Source: Fibrobacter sp. UWB15 (GTDB lineage: Bacteria; Fibrobacterota; Fibrobacteria; Fibrobacterales; Fibrobacteraceae). Taken from it: a stretch of DNA of 64,000 nucleotides. The DNA is taken from assembly GCF_900177705.1 (NCBI RefSeq), contig NZ_FXBA01000013.1:1-64000 (forward strand), written 5' to 3'. Of the stretch, positions 43,368 to 52,470 are shown piece by piece (position 1 is the first letter of the stretch; each line of letters opens with the position of its first letter). The translations under genes and the position numbers were made by a program. The notes under the pieces are model-generated. The model had not been told where the DNA came from. It searched no databases and saw only the letters and a list, made by a program, of their open reading frames with translations.

Positions 43368-45190
43368 TCAAATGAATAATCTATCATTTTTTCATCTGGG
43401 CCAAAAAGCCAAGCCATATAATTTTCAGAAGAAATGTTTTTGTATTGTTTTATTAGGGACTCGTGTATCGCCTCATCGTTTTTCGCTTCAAAAACGATGG
43501 ATTGGACTCCGCAAACAAAATCACTGTTTGCAGATTTGCACAAAATGTAATTGACGACATAATCAAAATAATTATGCAAATGATTAATTGCTATTTTGAT
43601 TCCAGGAACTTCACATCCTATATGAGTTGCAAAATTTCTTATCCGGTACAATCTGTGAAGATGCTGTTCAATTCTATTAGAATGTTCGTTTAATGTTTCT
43701 ATAAATTGTTTACTCTCAGACATCTCTTTTTTCATTGTATAGACACGATTTCGCATCAAAGGATTTTTCCCTAAAAGCGAATATATATTTTTCATTTCAG
43801 AACTTTCTAAATCATAAGAAGCCAAATATTGGACAAACGAATGGAAGGAATTTATTCCATTTGCAGATAAACACGCATTTCCTAAAGCTTTTTCTAATTG
43901 AGAATATACTGCCCTATATTTCTTCAATACAAAAATTTTTTGCATAATTCGTTTGACGCTAAAAACAACGTTTTCCCTAATACTTTCTTCATTTGGCTCT
44001 GAAAACAAAGTCTCTAGTGCGGTCCAAAAATTTCTAAATAGAGCCAAAACATTCATTGATTCGAGAGCATTAGAATGCATTTCCATAGCCTGAATTATAG
44101 ATGACGATGCGTCAGAGCTCATTGATTTGCTATTTAAAACATTCTTTATCAATTGTTCAACAGAATCTCTGTCACTCGTTGCCCTGAAATTCAAAATGGA
44201 TGGCAGGCGGATATTTGCATATGATCCATTTTCTCTTTTCACCAAAAAGCGATACACAGTTTTACTAAACATGTTATGGTAAAAAAATCGTGGCAAAGTT
44301 TGTAAAGAATCAACATAATCATTAAAACTTTGCACAGCAGAATAAGCATCAAAAGTTGTGGTTTCCCAAGAAACCACACTGATTTTTCGTTCTGATGTTT
44401 TTGCAACAAGGCGCCTATATTGAGCCAATAATTCAACACCATCACGATTTTTTTCTAATATGTCTTTTTGCTTTTCGACATCTATTATTTTAATATTTTG
44501 AAAAAAATCAGATTTAAATTCAATTCTTTCTAAAAAATCAAAGAATTTATAGTCGACCAAAATCAAAAACTCAAATTTTTGAGGAGCTGGAGATACTTTC
44601 TTTAGAAAGACATCAATTTGCTCACACGACTCAATTTTTTCAAGACCAAAAAATTGGATTAATTCATTCCTCAAAAATCTTTTTGAGTAACCAATACCTA
44701 TTAAACTTATGAAATAATTTGCGACATATTGGATTAAAACTTTTTGACACTTATTTGTTTTAATCGATATCTTTATAGCCTCGATGCAACCGTCAATATA
44801 CTCACTAAGGGAACACGCCTGCATAAAAGATTCTATCCACATTTTTATTTTTGAAGAGTCTTTTTTTGCTTCGATAAACCCTTTTTTTATTGATTCCAAT
44901 CGAAAACCCAAAATACCTTTTAAAACAGAATCGTTTTGAAGTTTTTCTAAAAATTCGTCAATAATGATTGGCACATATTTATCATAATATTTTTCCACCA
45001 AGCCATACTGCTCCAATATATGGCTGGTATATTGAATTTCAAATACCAAAGTTAAAGCATTATGCATTGGTAATGCAAAAGAATCGGGAGTTCTATCATC
45101 TAACAGTTCTTCAGCAACTTGATAGAAAAAAAATAATGTTTCCAGGGATTCCTTCGAAGTATCCCATTTTTCTGGTATTTTATTAATCAT
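43358..45190 (-). CDS. HEPN-motif protein 1
   Basis: 610 aa, helical, AT-rich. RIRNFATHIGCEVPG near the C-terminus (Arg518 to His523) is a HEPN RNxxxH motif, following a helical bundle with LASYDLESSEMKNIY and ending with a ~90-residue tail. Residues ~280-300 (VSWETTTFDAYSAVQ) and ~355-420 resemble the middle part of large HEPN effectors seen beside restriction genes. It could act as an RNase or sensor that triggers growth arrest. It starts 3 bp after the lysine-rich gene and overlaps the second HEPN gene. Confidence 0.6.
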   Translation of the reverse strand: MINKIPEKWDTSKESLETLFFFYQVAEELLDDRTPDSFALPMHNALTLVFEIQYTSHILEQYGLVEKYYDKYVPIIIDEFLEKLQNDSVLKGILGFRLESIKKGFIEAKKDSSKIKMWIESFMQACSLSEYIDGCIEAIKISIKTNKCQKVLIQYVANYFISLIGIGYSKRFLRNELIQFFGLEKIESCEQIDVFLKKVSPAPQKFEFLILVDYKFFDFLERIEFKSDFFQNIKIIDVEKQKDILEKNRDGVELLAQYRRLVAKTSERKISVVSWETTTFDAYSAVQSFNDYVDSLQTLPRFFYHNMFSKTVYRFLVKRENGSYANIRLPSILNFRATSDRDSVEQLIKNVLNSKSMSSDASSSIIQAMEMHSNALESMNVLALFRNFWTALETLFSEPNEESIRENVVFSVKRIMQKIFVLKKYRAVYSQLEKALGNACLSANGINSFHSFVQYLASYDLESSEMKNIYSLLGKNPLMRNRVYTMKKEMSESKQFIETLNEHSNRIEQHLHRLYRIRNFATHIGCEVPGIKIAINHLHNYFDYVVNYILCKSANSDFVCGVQSIVFEAKNDEAIHESLIKQYKNISSENYMAWLFGPDEKMIDYSFDCL

Positions 45191-45193
45191 GAA

Positions 45194-45682
45194 TCACTTT
45201 TCCTGTTCATACTTACTCTTCATTTTCTTAATATTATCGTCCGAAAGTTCTTCCTTTTGATCCGCAATTTGCCTCAACAGATCTTTGTTAGCTCTTACAT
45301 ATTTTTTAGCCTCTTCTATTTCAGCACCCTTAAGATCATTTTTTTTCTTATTTTCTTCATGATGTACATTCCCATCAAGGTCAATAGACAAGAATTCATC
45401 CTTATTCACTTTTGCTTTTTTATTTGTCTGGACTTTTATTCTAGGGGCATGTTTTCCCTTTTTATAAGAACCACCTTCATCTATCCAAATATTCATCGGC
45501 AACCCAGTATCTTTAGTCCTTAGATTTCGTGCTACTGGCTTGGGTTTAGAAACATCACCAATTTTTCTTTTAGCTTTGGCAATAGGCTTTTTTTTCGTAG
45601 ATGATGTCGCGCTCTTCTTTTTAGAACCAGTTGGGGTAGATCTTTTTTTAGAAGATACGGCCTTCATAGATTTCGCTTTCAT
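45194..45682 (-). CDS. Lysine-rich small protein with a short conserved-looking core
   Basis: 162 aa. Residues 1-50 are Ser/Thr/Lys repeats (KKRST, KKKSAT, KKKPIAK), like a histone-H1-type basic tail. The middle has LPMNIWIDEGGSYKKGKHAP then RIKVQTNKK, a beta-hairpin-like core. The end is a charged helix pair. The basic tail suggests DNA or RNA binding. It sits between the methyltransferase (12 bp) and the first HEPN gene (3 bp). No family recognised with confidence. Confidence 0.6.
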   Translation of the reverse strand: MKAKSMKAVSSKKRSTPTGSKKKSATSSTKKKPIAKAKRKIGDVSKPKPVARNLRTKDTGLPMNIWIDEGGSYKKGKHAPRIKVQTNKKAKVNKDEFLSIDLDGNVHHEENKKKNDLKGAEIEEAKKYVRANKDLLRQIADQKEELSDDNIKKMKSKYEQEK

Positions 45683-45694
45683 ACTCGGTCCTCC

Positions 45695-48600
45695 TTACAA
45701 TTCCAACGTTAAGCTTTCAGTGTCTTTTGTTTTTTTCTTCTTGGGTTTGGTGGGGGTGGATTTTTTGAGGAGTTTGCCGGTTTCGTCGACGAGGCCGGCG
45801 GCGAGTTCTTGTTTGTGGCGGTCGTTGTTGAGTTTGAGGAGGCGGGTCATGATTTCTTTGCGGGCGTCGGGGCAGACGGTGTAACGGCGGCGGTCGTTTT
45901 CGGGAAGGAATTCGAGGTCGTAGAAGCCGTGGTTCAGGGCGATGTCTGACCAGCCGTAGGCGGCAGCGACGGCGGTGTCGCATTCGACTTGGACTTGGCG
46001 CATTTTCATGAATTCGCCGAGAGCCCATTCTGCGTCGGCATCGGAGCATTTTGCAGTTTTGGCGATGTTTGCGGCAGAGAGGTTCTCTTGATGATAAAGA
46101 TTGTAGAGGTTGGTTAGGCCTATCTTTATTTTCAGCATGATGGCTTTGCGCTGGTTATCCAACTTTTCGCCCAATGCGTCAAGGGTTGCCTTGTGTTGCT
46201 TGATTTGTTCGTCGGCACCTTCAGCAGCAAGGATTTCTTCGGGGACATATTCGCGATTGGGTTCAAAGCCTGCAGGGAACGGGAATTTTTCAAATATATT
46301 TGCCGCAGGAGCATATCTAAAATCTCCTTTCATCGGAGTTGTGTATTTATAGGCCCAATAAAAATGAGCACATGATTGTAAAATTACAAAGTGAGCGTAA
46401 TCAGTAAACGGAAAGACAACTAGACTTTGGTCAAGGACTTTATCATTACTAGTAAAATTAAACGCGACTGATTTACTTGTTAAAGCAACAACAAGCACAC
46501 GATTCAGACCTTTAATTTTAGCATACAGTGCAGGTCTCTTTTCTGAATAATGCCACCATTTTTGTGGCAATGGACTCCGTAAAACATACTTTCCATCTTT
46601 CATTCTAGTACGTTCCGGCTTAACCAATTTTTCCACAATAGTTATACAATCAGGATAATCTTCAGCAACTTCCCCATCATACCCTTTTTCCGCAAGTTGA
46701 TGATTCAAGGGCCAGTCATAGAAATTAATCACCCATCTACTTGGACTTTGGTCAAATCGCGAGTTCATATCTTCACCATTAATGTATGGACGAACTACTT
46801 TTTCATTACGACGATCCTTATCCAATAATTCCCTTGCTTTTTCTTGGCTCAAAACAAACCCTAATCCTAAAACATAGGAGCCGACATAGCTATACTCAGT
46901 ATTTTGTAGCAATGACTTGGCTTCTATAGTTTGTTTGTCAGGATCAAAATAGGTGGAAATATATCCAACTTTTTTCCCATCAAGAAGACGAGTACTGTTC
47001 CAAGGACCTTTAAATACCGTAAACAAACTTATTCTAACTTCGGCAACACCAGGCCAAGGAGTACTCTTAACAGCCATTGTTATATTTCCACCTTCATTTT
47101 CTATAACGGCTAAACATCCTTCTCTAGCATTTCCTTGAGATATTGTTTTTGTAGAAAGCGTTCCCAAAAAACAATTATTCTTCAACAAATCGAAATTTCG
47201 TCGTACAAAATAACCAACCAAATCAATTGCTCCTGCGGGAGCGTAAGCAAAACACAAATAATCTAAATAAAGTTCACCAAATGCTCTCCTTAATTTTTTA
47301 TCTCCCTTAAACGGCGGATTTCCAAGGAAGCAATCAAAACCGCCTTCCGCCATCACTTCGGCAAATTCAAGGAACCAATGGAAAAATCCCTTCTGTTTGC
47401 TCACCTGCTGGGCATATATCGCTTCGCTGTCATTTTCGATATCCTTTTCACCCGTCAAATACTTACGGTAAACATCTTCTGTCACCAGGGGCTGTTGCTG
47501 TGTCTTGTCGGCAAAGTAGCCTGCAAGGCGCATGTCGGCAAGGACCTTCAGCTTTTTCCATGCCGGCGTAGATGTCACTTTAAGGTAATTTGATTTTTTC
47601 TCTTCTGCCAGTTCGGGCGTGGAGTCATCCATCTTGGAGACCTGTGCCATTTCGGCAATCACGCTCTGGATATCCGAGTCAATTTCCTTGCGGAATACAT
47701 CCTGTGCTTCGGATTCCTTCGCCTTCTTCTGTTTCTTGATGACGTCGTCATTCCTTTTCTTGAGTTCGGCGTAATACTTCTTGTCGCTATCCTTGTAGGT
47801 CTTGAAGGTGTCAGAGGGAATGGTCTTGAAAATGTCTTCTACACGAGCCACGCCCACAAGGGTATCGCCGCACTTGATATGGTTATCCAAGAACCCAAGC
47901 GATGTTCCCGGGTTATGACTTTCGAGCCAGAGGGCGACCTTGCAGAGTTTTACCGCCTGCGGATTCTTATCGATACCGTAAATGCAGTTGCGGATAACGT
48001 CCTTTTCGGCGTTCCTGAAACTTGCGGGGTCCGGATTATCGGACTTCGTGCGGACTCGGGCAAGTTCCAGGGCTATGCGGCGGGCGGCATTCAACAGGAT
48101 GTGTCCCGAACCGCAAGCGTCATCGCACACACGGATTGAAAGCAGGGCGTGTTCCTTGTCGGCTTCTTGTAACTTCTTTTCGATTAGCGGGTTCAACGCG
48201 CTCTTGATAAGCGGATCCACCAGTTCTTCGGGGGTGTAGTGCGAACTGGAATTGTCGCGGTCTTCACCCTGCACGTAGCTAAATTTCAACGAGCCGTTAA
48301 TATCGCGTTCAATGCTCGGGTCGAGTTCCAAAAGGCCTTCGTAAATGGAACCGAATTCTTCGACATTCAACGCGGCGTAGTTCACACGGACTTTAACTTT
48401 GCGGTCTTCGTCAAAGTAACTATCAAACAGTTTGACGCCTTCAGCAAAATCCCAGTTATTGATGTGAACCTGTTTCAGGATTTTCATTTCGTCCTTGTTG
48501 AACAGGTCTCCCATCAACGCCTTTATCCCAAGGGTGTTGCCAAAATCGTTGTCCTCGAACAGCGCAAATACAGTCTTCAGTTGTTCGTAGGCATCGTGGT

Positions 48601-49597
48601 AATACTTTTCTTCGGGACCAATGGTGACGCAACGCTTTCTCAGGCTTTGCAGGGAATAGTAGGCGTAATAGATGTTCCGCTTGGACGGGTCCGCATCGCG
48701 CTCGAATACAAGATGGCGTTCTTCAATCACCAACAAGAACAGCAAGCGATACACAAGAGTCAGGAACTCGTCATTCAGGCTGTCGGCAGTCCATTGCGTT
48801 CCATAGCCGCTTACGATGTCCTTGTTATCTTCCCTATTCAAAAATCCGTTCGCCCATGTTTCTACAGCCGTCTTTACGGCAGCACTCAAATTCTCACGAA
48901 TTCTGGAACCGTTTTCCATGGAATTCAGGTGATAGTATTCAAGCAAGCAGTCGGCAGGTTCGGTGCCGATTGCCGGGAAACGGGTAGGGTGCAAAAGCCT
49001 ATAAAGAATCGCGAAATTATCGTAAAGGTCTTCTTCAAAAATCTTTTCGAGGTCAAATTCCAGGTAGGTCAACTTGACCAAGCGGCTGGAATCTCGAAGC
49101 AAGCGGAGCACGTGACCGTTTGTCACAAGGGCGTAAAGGTTTTCTTCGCTCAGGTTCAAGAATTCCTGGACCATGCTGTGGGGGCTACGCTTTTGGCCTT
49201 CACGCGCCTTGTCGAGCGATTCGTAATAGCCGACAATGTGGACGGGGCATATCCTGCGGGTCGCCTTGTGGCTAATGGCAAAGGATTTCTCACCAAACTG
49301 TTCTGCAGGTTTGGATTCTATATCGAAACCGAGCATTCCCAAAAGGGGCTGGATCCAGAACTGGCGTGTTCTCGATGTGCCGAACCTGTCTCTTGGGTCT
49401 TCGCGTTCTATGCGCGCCTTGAAAATTTTCCATTGCTGCACGGCATCGGCCCAGCAACTCTGGATTTCGTCACGGACAGGAATATCTAAATCAAAGTCCT
49501 TGGAACTCTGACCTTTCAAACCACTCGTTTCATTAAGATTGTCAAGCGTCTCGGGGCCAATGAGGCCGCCTTCCCAACTGATTCCCGTATAGTTCAT
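45695..49597 (-). CDS. N6-adenine DNA methyltransferase, DISARM DrmMI/PglX-like
   Basis: 1300 aa. Residues ~30-220 resemble the N-terminal domain of type IIG/PglX-like enzymes (QFWIQPLLGMLGF, LYALVTNGHVLRLLRDSS). SAM motif DDACGSGHILLNAARR near 493 and catalytic NPPFKGD near 760 follow alpha/gamma order. The part after NPPF (encoded at ~46,100-47,300) holds target-recognition-like sequence (YINGEDMNSRFDQ) and is visibly more AT-rich than the rest of the gene. Its start overlaps the SNF2 helicase stop by 1 bp. Expected to mark host DNA so the helicases spare it. Confidence 0.8.
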   Translation of the reverse strand: MNYTGISWEGGLIGPETLDNLNETSGLKGQSSKDFDLDIPVRDEIQSCWADAVQQWKIFKARIEREDPRDRFGTSRTRQFWIQPLLGMLGFDIESKPAEQFGEKSFAISHKATRRICPVHIVGYYESLDKAREGQKRSPHSMVQEFLNLSEENLYALVTNGHVLRLLRDSSRLVKLTYLEFDLEKIFEEDLYDNFAILYRLLHPTRFPAIGTEPADCLLEYYHLNSMENGSRIRENLSAAVKTAVETWANGFLNREDNKDIVSGYGTQWTADSLNDEFLTLVYRLLFLLVIEERHLVFERDADPSKRNIYYAYYSLQSLRKRCVTIGPEEKYYHDAYEQLKTVFALFEDNDFGNTLGIKALMGDLFNKDEMKILKQVHINNWDFAEGVKLFDSYFDEDRKVKVRVNYAALNVEEFGSIYEGLLELDPSIERDINGSLKFSYVQGEDRDNSSSHYTPEELVDPLIKSALNPLIEKKLQEADKEHALLSIRVCDDACGSGHILLNAARRIALELARVRTKSDNPDPASFRNAEKDVIRNCIYGIDKNPQAVKLCKVALWLESHNPGTSLGFLDNHIKCGDTLVGVARVEDIFKTIPSDTFKTYKDSDKKYYAELKKRNDDVIKKQKKAKESEAQDVFRKEIDSDIQSVIAEMAQVSKMDDSTPELAEEKKSNYLKVTSTPAWKKLKVLADMRLAGYFADKTQQQPLVTEDVYRKYLTGEKDIENDSEAIYAQQVSKQKGFFHWFLEFAEVMAEGGFDCFLGNPPFKGDKKLRRAFGELYLDYLCFAYAPAGAIDLVGYFVRRNFDLLKNNCFLGTLSTKTISQGNAREGCLAVIENEGGNITMAVKSTPWPGVAEVRISLFTVFKGPWNSTRLLDGKKVGYISTYFDPDKQTIEAKSLLQNTEYSYVGSYVLGLGFVLSQEKARELLDKDRRNEKVVRPYINGEDMNSRFDQSPSRWVINFYDWPLNHQLAEKGYDGEVAEDYPDCITIVEKLVKPERTRMKDGKYVLRSPLPQKWWHYSEKRPALYAKIKGLNRVLVVALTSKSVAFNFTSNDKVLDQSLVVFPFTDYAHFVILQSCAHFYWAYKYTTPMKGDFRYAPAANIFEKFPFPAGFEPNREYVPEEILAAEGADEQIKQHKATLDALGEKLDNQRKAIMLKIKIGLTNLYNLYHQENLSAANIAKTAKCSDADAEWALGEFMKMRQVQVECDTAVAAAYGWSDIALNHGFYDLEFLPENDRRRYTVCPDARKEIMTRLLKLNNDRHKQELAAGLVDETGKLLKKSTPTKPKKKKTKDTESLTLEL

Positions 49598-52470
49598 TAC
49601 TGAGCCTCCGGAACAAAGATGTAAATGCCAAGAACATCTAGCGGAATTACGGGTTCAACCACCTTGAACCGGTCCGATTTCCGCTTTTCACCTAACGCCT
49701 TGTAATAGCGTTCGTGTTCCTGGATAAGGAGTTCCGCGCGTTCCTTTGCAAATGCGTCAAAGTCCGCCTGCTTTTCGCCGATGGTATCCAGTTCACGCTG
49801 GAGTTGCCTTTGCTGGATTTCGGGCGACAGGTCGCCTGCAGGGGCGGGATTCTTCATCAAGTCAGAAACCTCTTCCTTGGTGAGAATGGACTTGCTTACA
49901 GTCCGGTAGCCACGTGTCAAAATTTCTTCGGCAACCATATTGGAGCCATCCAATTTCAAGTCCTTGATAACATGGCGTGCTCTTAACAGGTATATAACCG
50001 TTCTTTCGTTCACATTTTTGGACTTTACTACTGCCGCCCTAGCCGCAAAACGACTATCCTCTTGATGGTGGGTTGCATCCGCCAAAACCTTTTCGCAAAG
50101 GCGTTCTACGGCTTCGCTATTGCGGCCCCAATAGGTTGTTCCTTCGGGAACGGGAGCCTTGAAAGAAATAGAAGTGCGTTTCTTGAAGAAATTTTTCAGG
50201 GTGTCAGGGATTTCTAGGCCTGCAAAATTCAAGATGCACTGCTCATCATTCATTTTTGAATTCTTCGCATAGATGTCTTGCATTACATCGTGAACAAAGG
50301 AATAGACCACTTCCGGATTACCAACACTTTCATCGGAGCGCTTCAAGTCTTCTTCGATTTCTTGAGCATGGATAGATTCCTGGGCAAGCATGGAACGGAG
50401 CACTTCTTCCTTTTTCACCGTTTCCTCGAAATACTTATCCATACCCGTATTGGCATACTTGAATTCATCTAGGTCAAACAAGGAAAGCTGCCCAGAAGCG
50501 TCTTTCTTTTTCTTGGCGTCGTTCAAAATCGCCTTGAAGATTGCATCCATAAACTCCTTGGAATTTTCCGGGAACGAGATAGAAACACCTATGCTGCCCT
50601 TGATTCGCTTTGCCTTTTCAAACAAAACTTTGAGAACCGTCTGGTCCATGGGATTGTCCTTCCCATAGAACATGCAGGTATGAACTTCGGTACGAATTTG
50701 ACCAAAACGATCTACACGACCTTCTCGCTGTTCCAAACGGTTCGGATTCCATGGCAAATCGTAATGGAACACCGCATCAAAAATATCTTGAAGGTTAATA
50801 CCTTCAGAAAGACAGTCCGTCGCCACAAGGATTCTCGGCTTTTTATCACCTTCTTCCGGCATCATCTGGCGAACACGTTCCTTACGGTCATCGTCAGGCA
50901 ATTCACTGGTGATGCATTCTATGTGAACCTTGTTGCCAAACTTTTCGCGCAAGTTTTCTTCTACATAATGCGCGGTTTCGATGTATCGGCAGAAGATTAC
51001 CGGTGAAACGCCTTGTTTTATCCACTGCTTGACAATTTCGCTACAGCCGAGCAGCTTATAGTCTTTTTCGAAACCCTTTAACCGCTCTAGTTCTGCAACA
51101 AAACTTTCAAACTTTGTTTTCTGCTCCGATTTCAATTGGGCTCTAGATGCAAGGCTCGTAGGGAGTTCATCGTTAGAGGCATCTAGTTTTTCAAATAGCG
51201 GATTTTCGTGTTCGATGGAATCGTCCACACCATCGTCTTCATCCAAGATGTCATTGACCTTACGCGAGAACATCTTTGCACCCGCAGCTGGGCTCGACAT
51301 AATTCCGCGAAGGAATGCCAATGCAGTCCAATATCTAAAGCGCTGGTTTTTCGTACCCGAGACATTCTGCATCATATCGGATGCCATCTGCAAAACTTCG
51401 TCATAAAGTTTTTGATAAGGCTGCGACAGAGTATAACTTTGATCATGATCAATTTGCGATCTCTTGGGAAACGGCGTATTTTCATCTAGCCACTTGGTAA
51501 TGTTACCGCGTTTCCGCTGAACAAAGAACTTTGCCAATTCCTTTTTTACAGAATCCGATTTGAACCATTCATCTTCTTCAAATTTCGGGTTCAGAATACC
51601 TAACAGCGACTTGAATTCTTCATCTTTTCCGGAATGGGGCGTCGCCGTCATCAAAATGACATGGCGTTTGTATTCCGGTTTTGCCAATTCCGACAATACA
51701 CTATAGCGCAATTGTTGGTTCTTGAAAGCTCCAGCCGGTTTTGCGCAGGTATGGGCTTCGTCCACAATCAACAACTCAGGAGCATCCAATATGAATCGGC
51801 TCTTTTTGCTGTTATTGTCAAACTTGATGTAATCAATGCTTACAATCTGATAAGGATAATGTTTGAAGATGCTATTATCGTCATCGGGTTTCGCTTTTTC
51901 CAAAGCAGCCTGGGTACTACCACGAATAATGACGGCATCAATATTAAACTTGTCCTTCAATTCCGTCTGCCATTGCTCGCAAAGATGCGGCGGGCATAGA
52001 ACGGCAAAACGCTTAATATCGCGACGTTCAATCAATTCCTTGACAATCAACAAAGATTCAATAGTTTTACCAATACCCACGTCATCGGCAATCATCAAGC
52101 GAATAGGGCCTTCTTGCTTGAGAGCCATGATAAGTGGGACCATCTGATAACTACGCGGACGGAAACCAAGTTTTGCCGCACAACGAAAAGGGCCTGCTGC
52201 ATTACGCAAAGTCAAACGGGATGCATCATAGAGCAATTTTGCGCTACGGACATTGCCAAGGTCTTTTTCAGACGGAAGGCCAAAATGCGCGGCTGTTACC
52301 GCATCACGCTCAACATTCAAAGGCAAGTAAATACCAATACAATCGTCTTCGCCACCATCAAGAGCTTTCAACCTCAAAAGATTCTTGTCTTCCGATGGCA
52401 AAACAATCCAATCACGGCCACGAGTGTTTACAATGGTGCCGGTACGCCAATCTTGCATTTGTTCACTCAC
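49597..52470 (-). CDS. SNF2-like helicase, DISARM DrmD-like
   Basis: 957 aa. Superfamily-2 motifs: I IADDVGIGKTIES (129-139), II LLIVDEAHTCAK, III MTATPHSGKDEEF, and VI NPNRLEQREGRVDRFGQ. Residues 1-100 form an extra N-terminal domain (TGTIVNTRGRDWIVLPSED). It has the SNF2/RapA look and is expected to move along DNA rather than strand-separate. The ATG overlaps the stop of the upstream DUF1998 helicase by 4 bp (ATGA). It matches the SNF2 component of class-1 DISARM by domain content and by adjacency to a large adenine methyltransferase. Confidence 0.82.
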   Translation of the reverse strand: MSEQMQDWRTGTIVNTRGRDWIVLPSEDKNLLRLKALDGGEDDCIGIYLPLNVERDAVTAAHFGLPSEKDLGNVRSAKLLYDASRLTLRNAAGPFRCAAKLGFRPRSYQMVPLIMALKQEGPIRLMIADDVGIGKTIESLLIVKELIERRDIKRFAVLCPPHLCEQWQTELKDKFNIDAVIIRGSTQAALEKAKPDDDNSIFKHYPYQIVSIDYIKFDNNSKKSRFILDAPELLIVDEAHTCAKPAGAFKNQQLRYSVLSELAKPEYKRHVILMTATPHSGKDEEFKSLLGILNPKFEEDEWFKSDSVKKELAKFFVQRKRGNITKWLDENTPFPKRSQIDHDQSYTLSQPYQKLYDEVLQMASDMMQNVSGTKNQRFRYWTALAFLRGIMSSPAAGAKMFSRKVNDILDEDDGVDDSIEHENPLFEKLDASNDELPTSLASRAQLKSEQKTKFESFVAELERLKGFEKDYKLLGCSEIVKQWIKQGVSPVIFCRYIETAHYVEENLREKFGNKVHIECITSELPDDDRKERVRQMMPEEGDKKPRILVATDCLSEGINLQDIFDAVFHYDLPWNPNRLEQREGRVDRFGQIRTEVHTCMFYGKDNPMDQTVLKVLFEKAKRIKGSIGVSISFPENSKEFMDAIFKAILNDAKKKKDASGQLSLFDLDEFKYANTGMDKYFEETVKKEEVLRSMLAQESIHAQEIEEDLKRSDESVGNPEVVYSFVHDVMQDIYAKNSKMNDEQCILNFAGLEIPDTLKNFFKKRTSISFKAPVPEGTTYWGRNSEAVERLCEKVLADATHHQEDSRFAARAAVVKSKNVNERTVIYLLRARHVIKDLKLDGSNMVAEEILTRGYRTVSKSILTKEEVSDLMKNPAPAGDLSPEIQQRQLQRELDTIGEKQADFDAFAKERAELLIQEHERYYKALGEKRKSDRFKVVEPVIPLDVLGIYIFVPEAQ

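Noticed and set aside
48239-49489. 416-codon frame antisense to the large methyltransferase
   Set aside because: Shadow of the GC-biased first part of that gene, no domain recognised.
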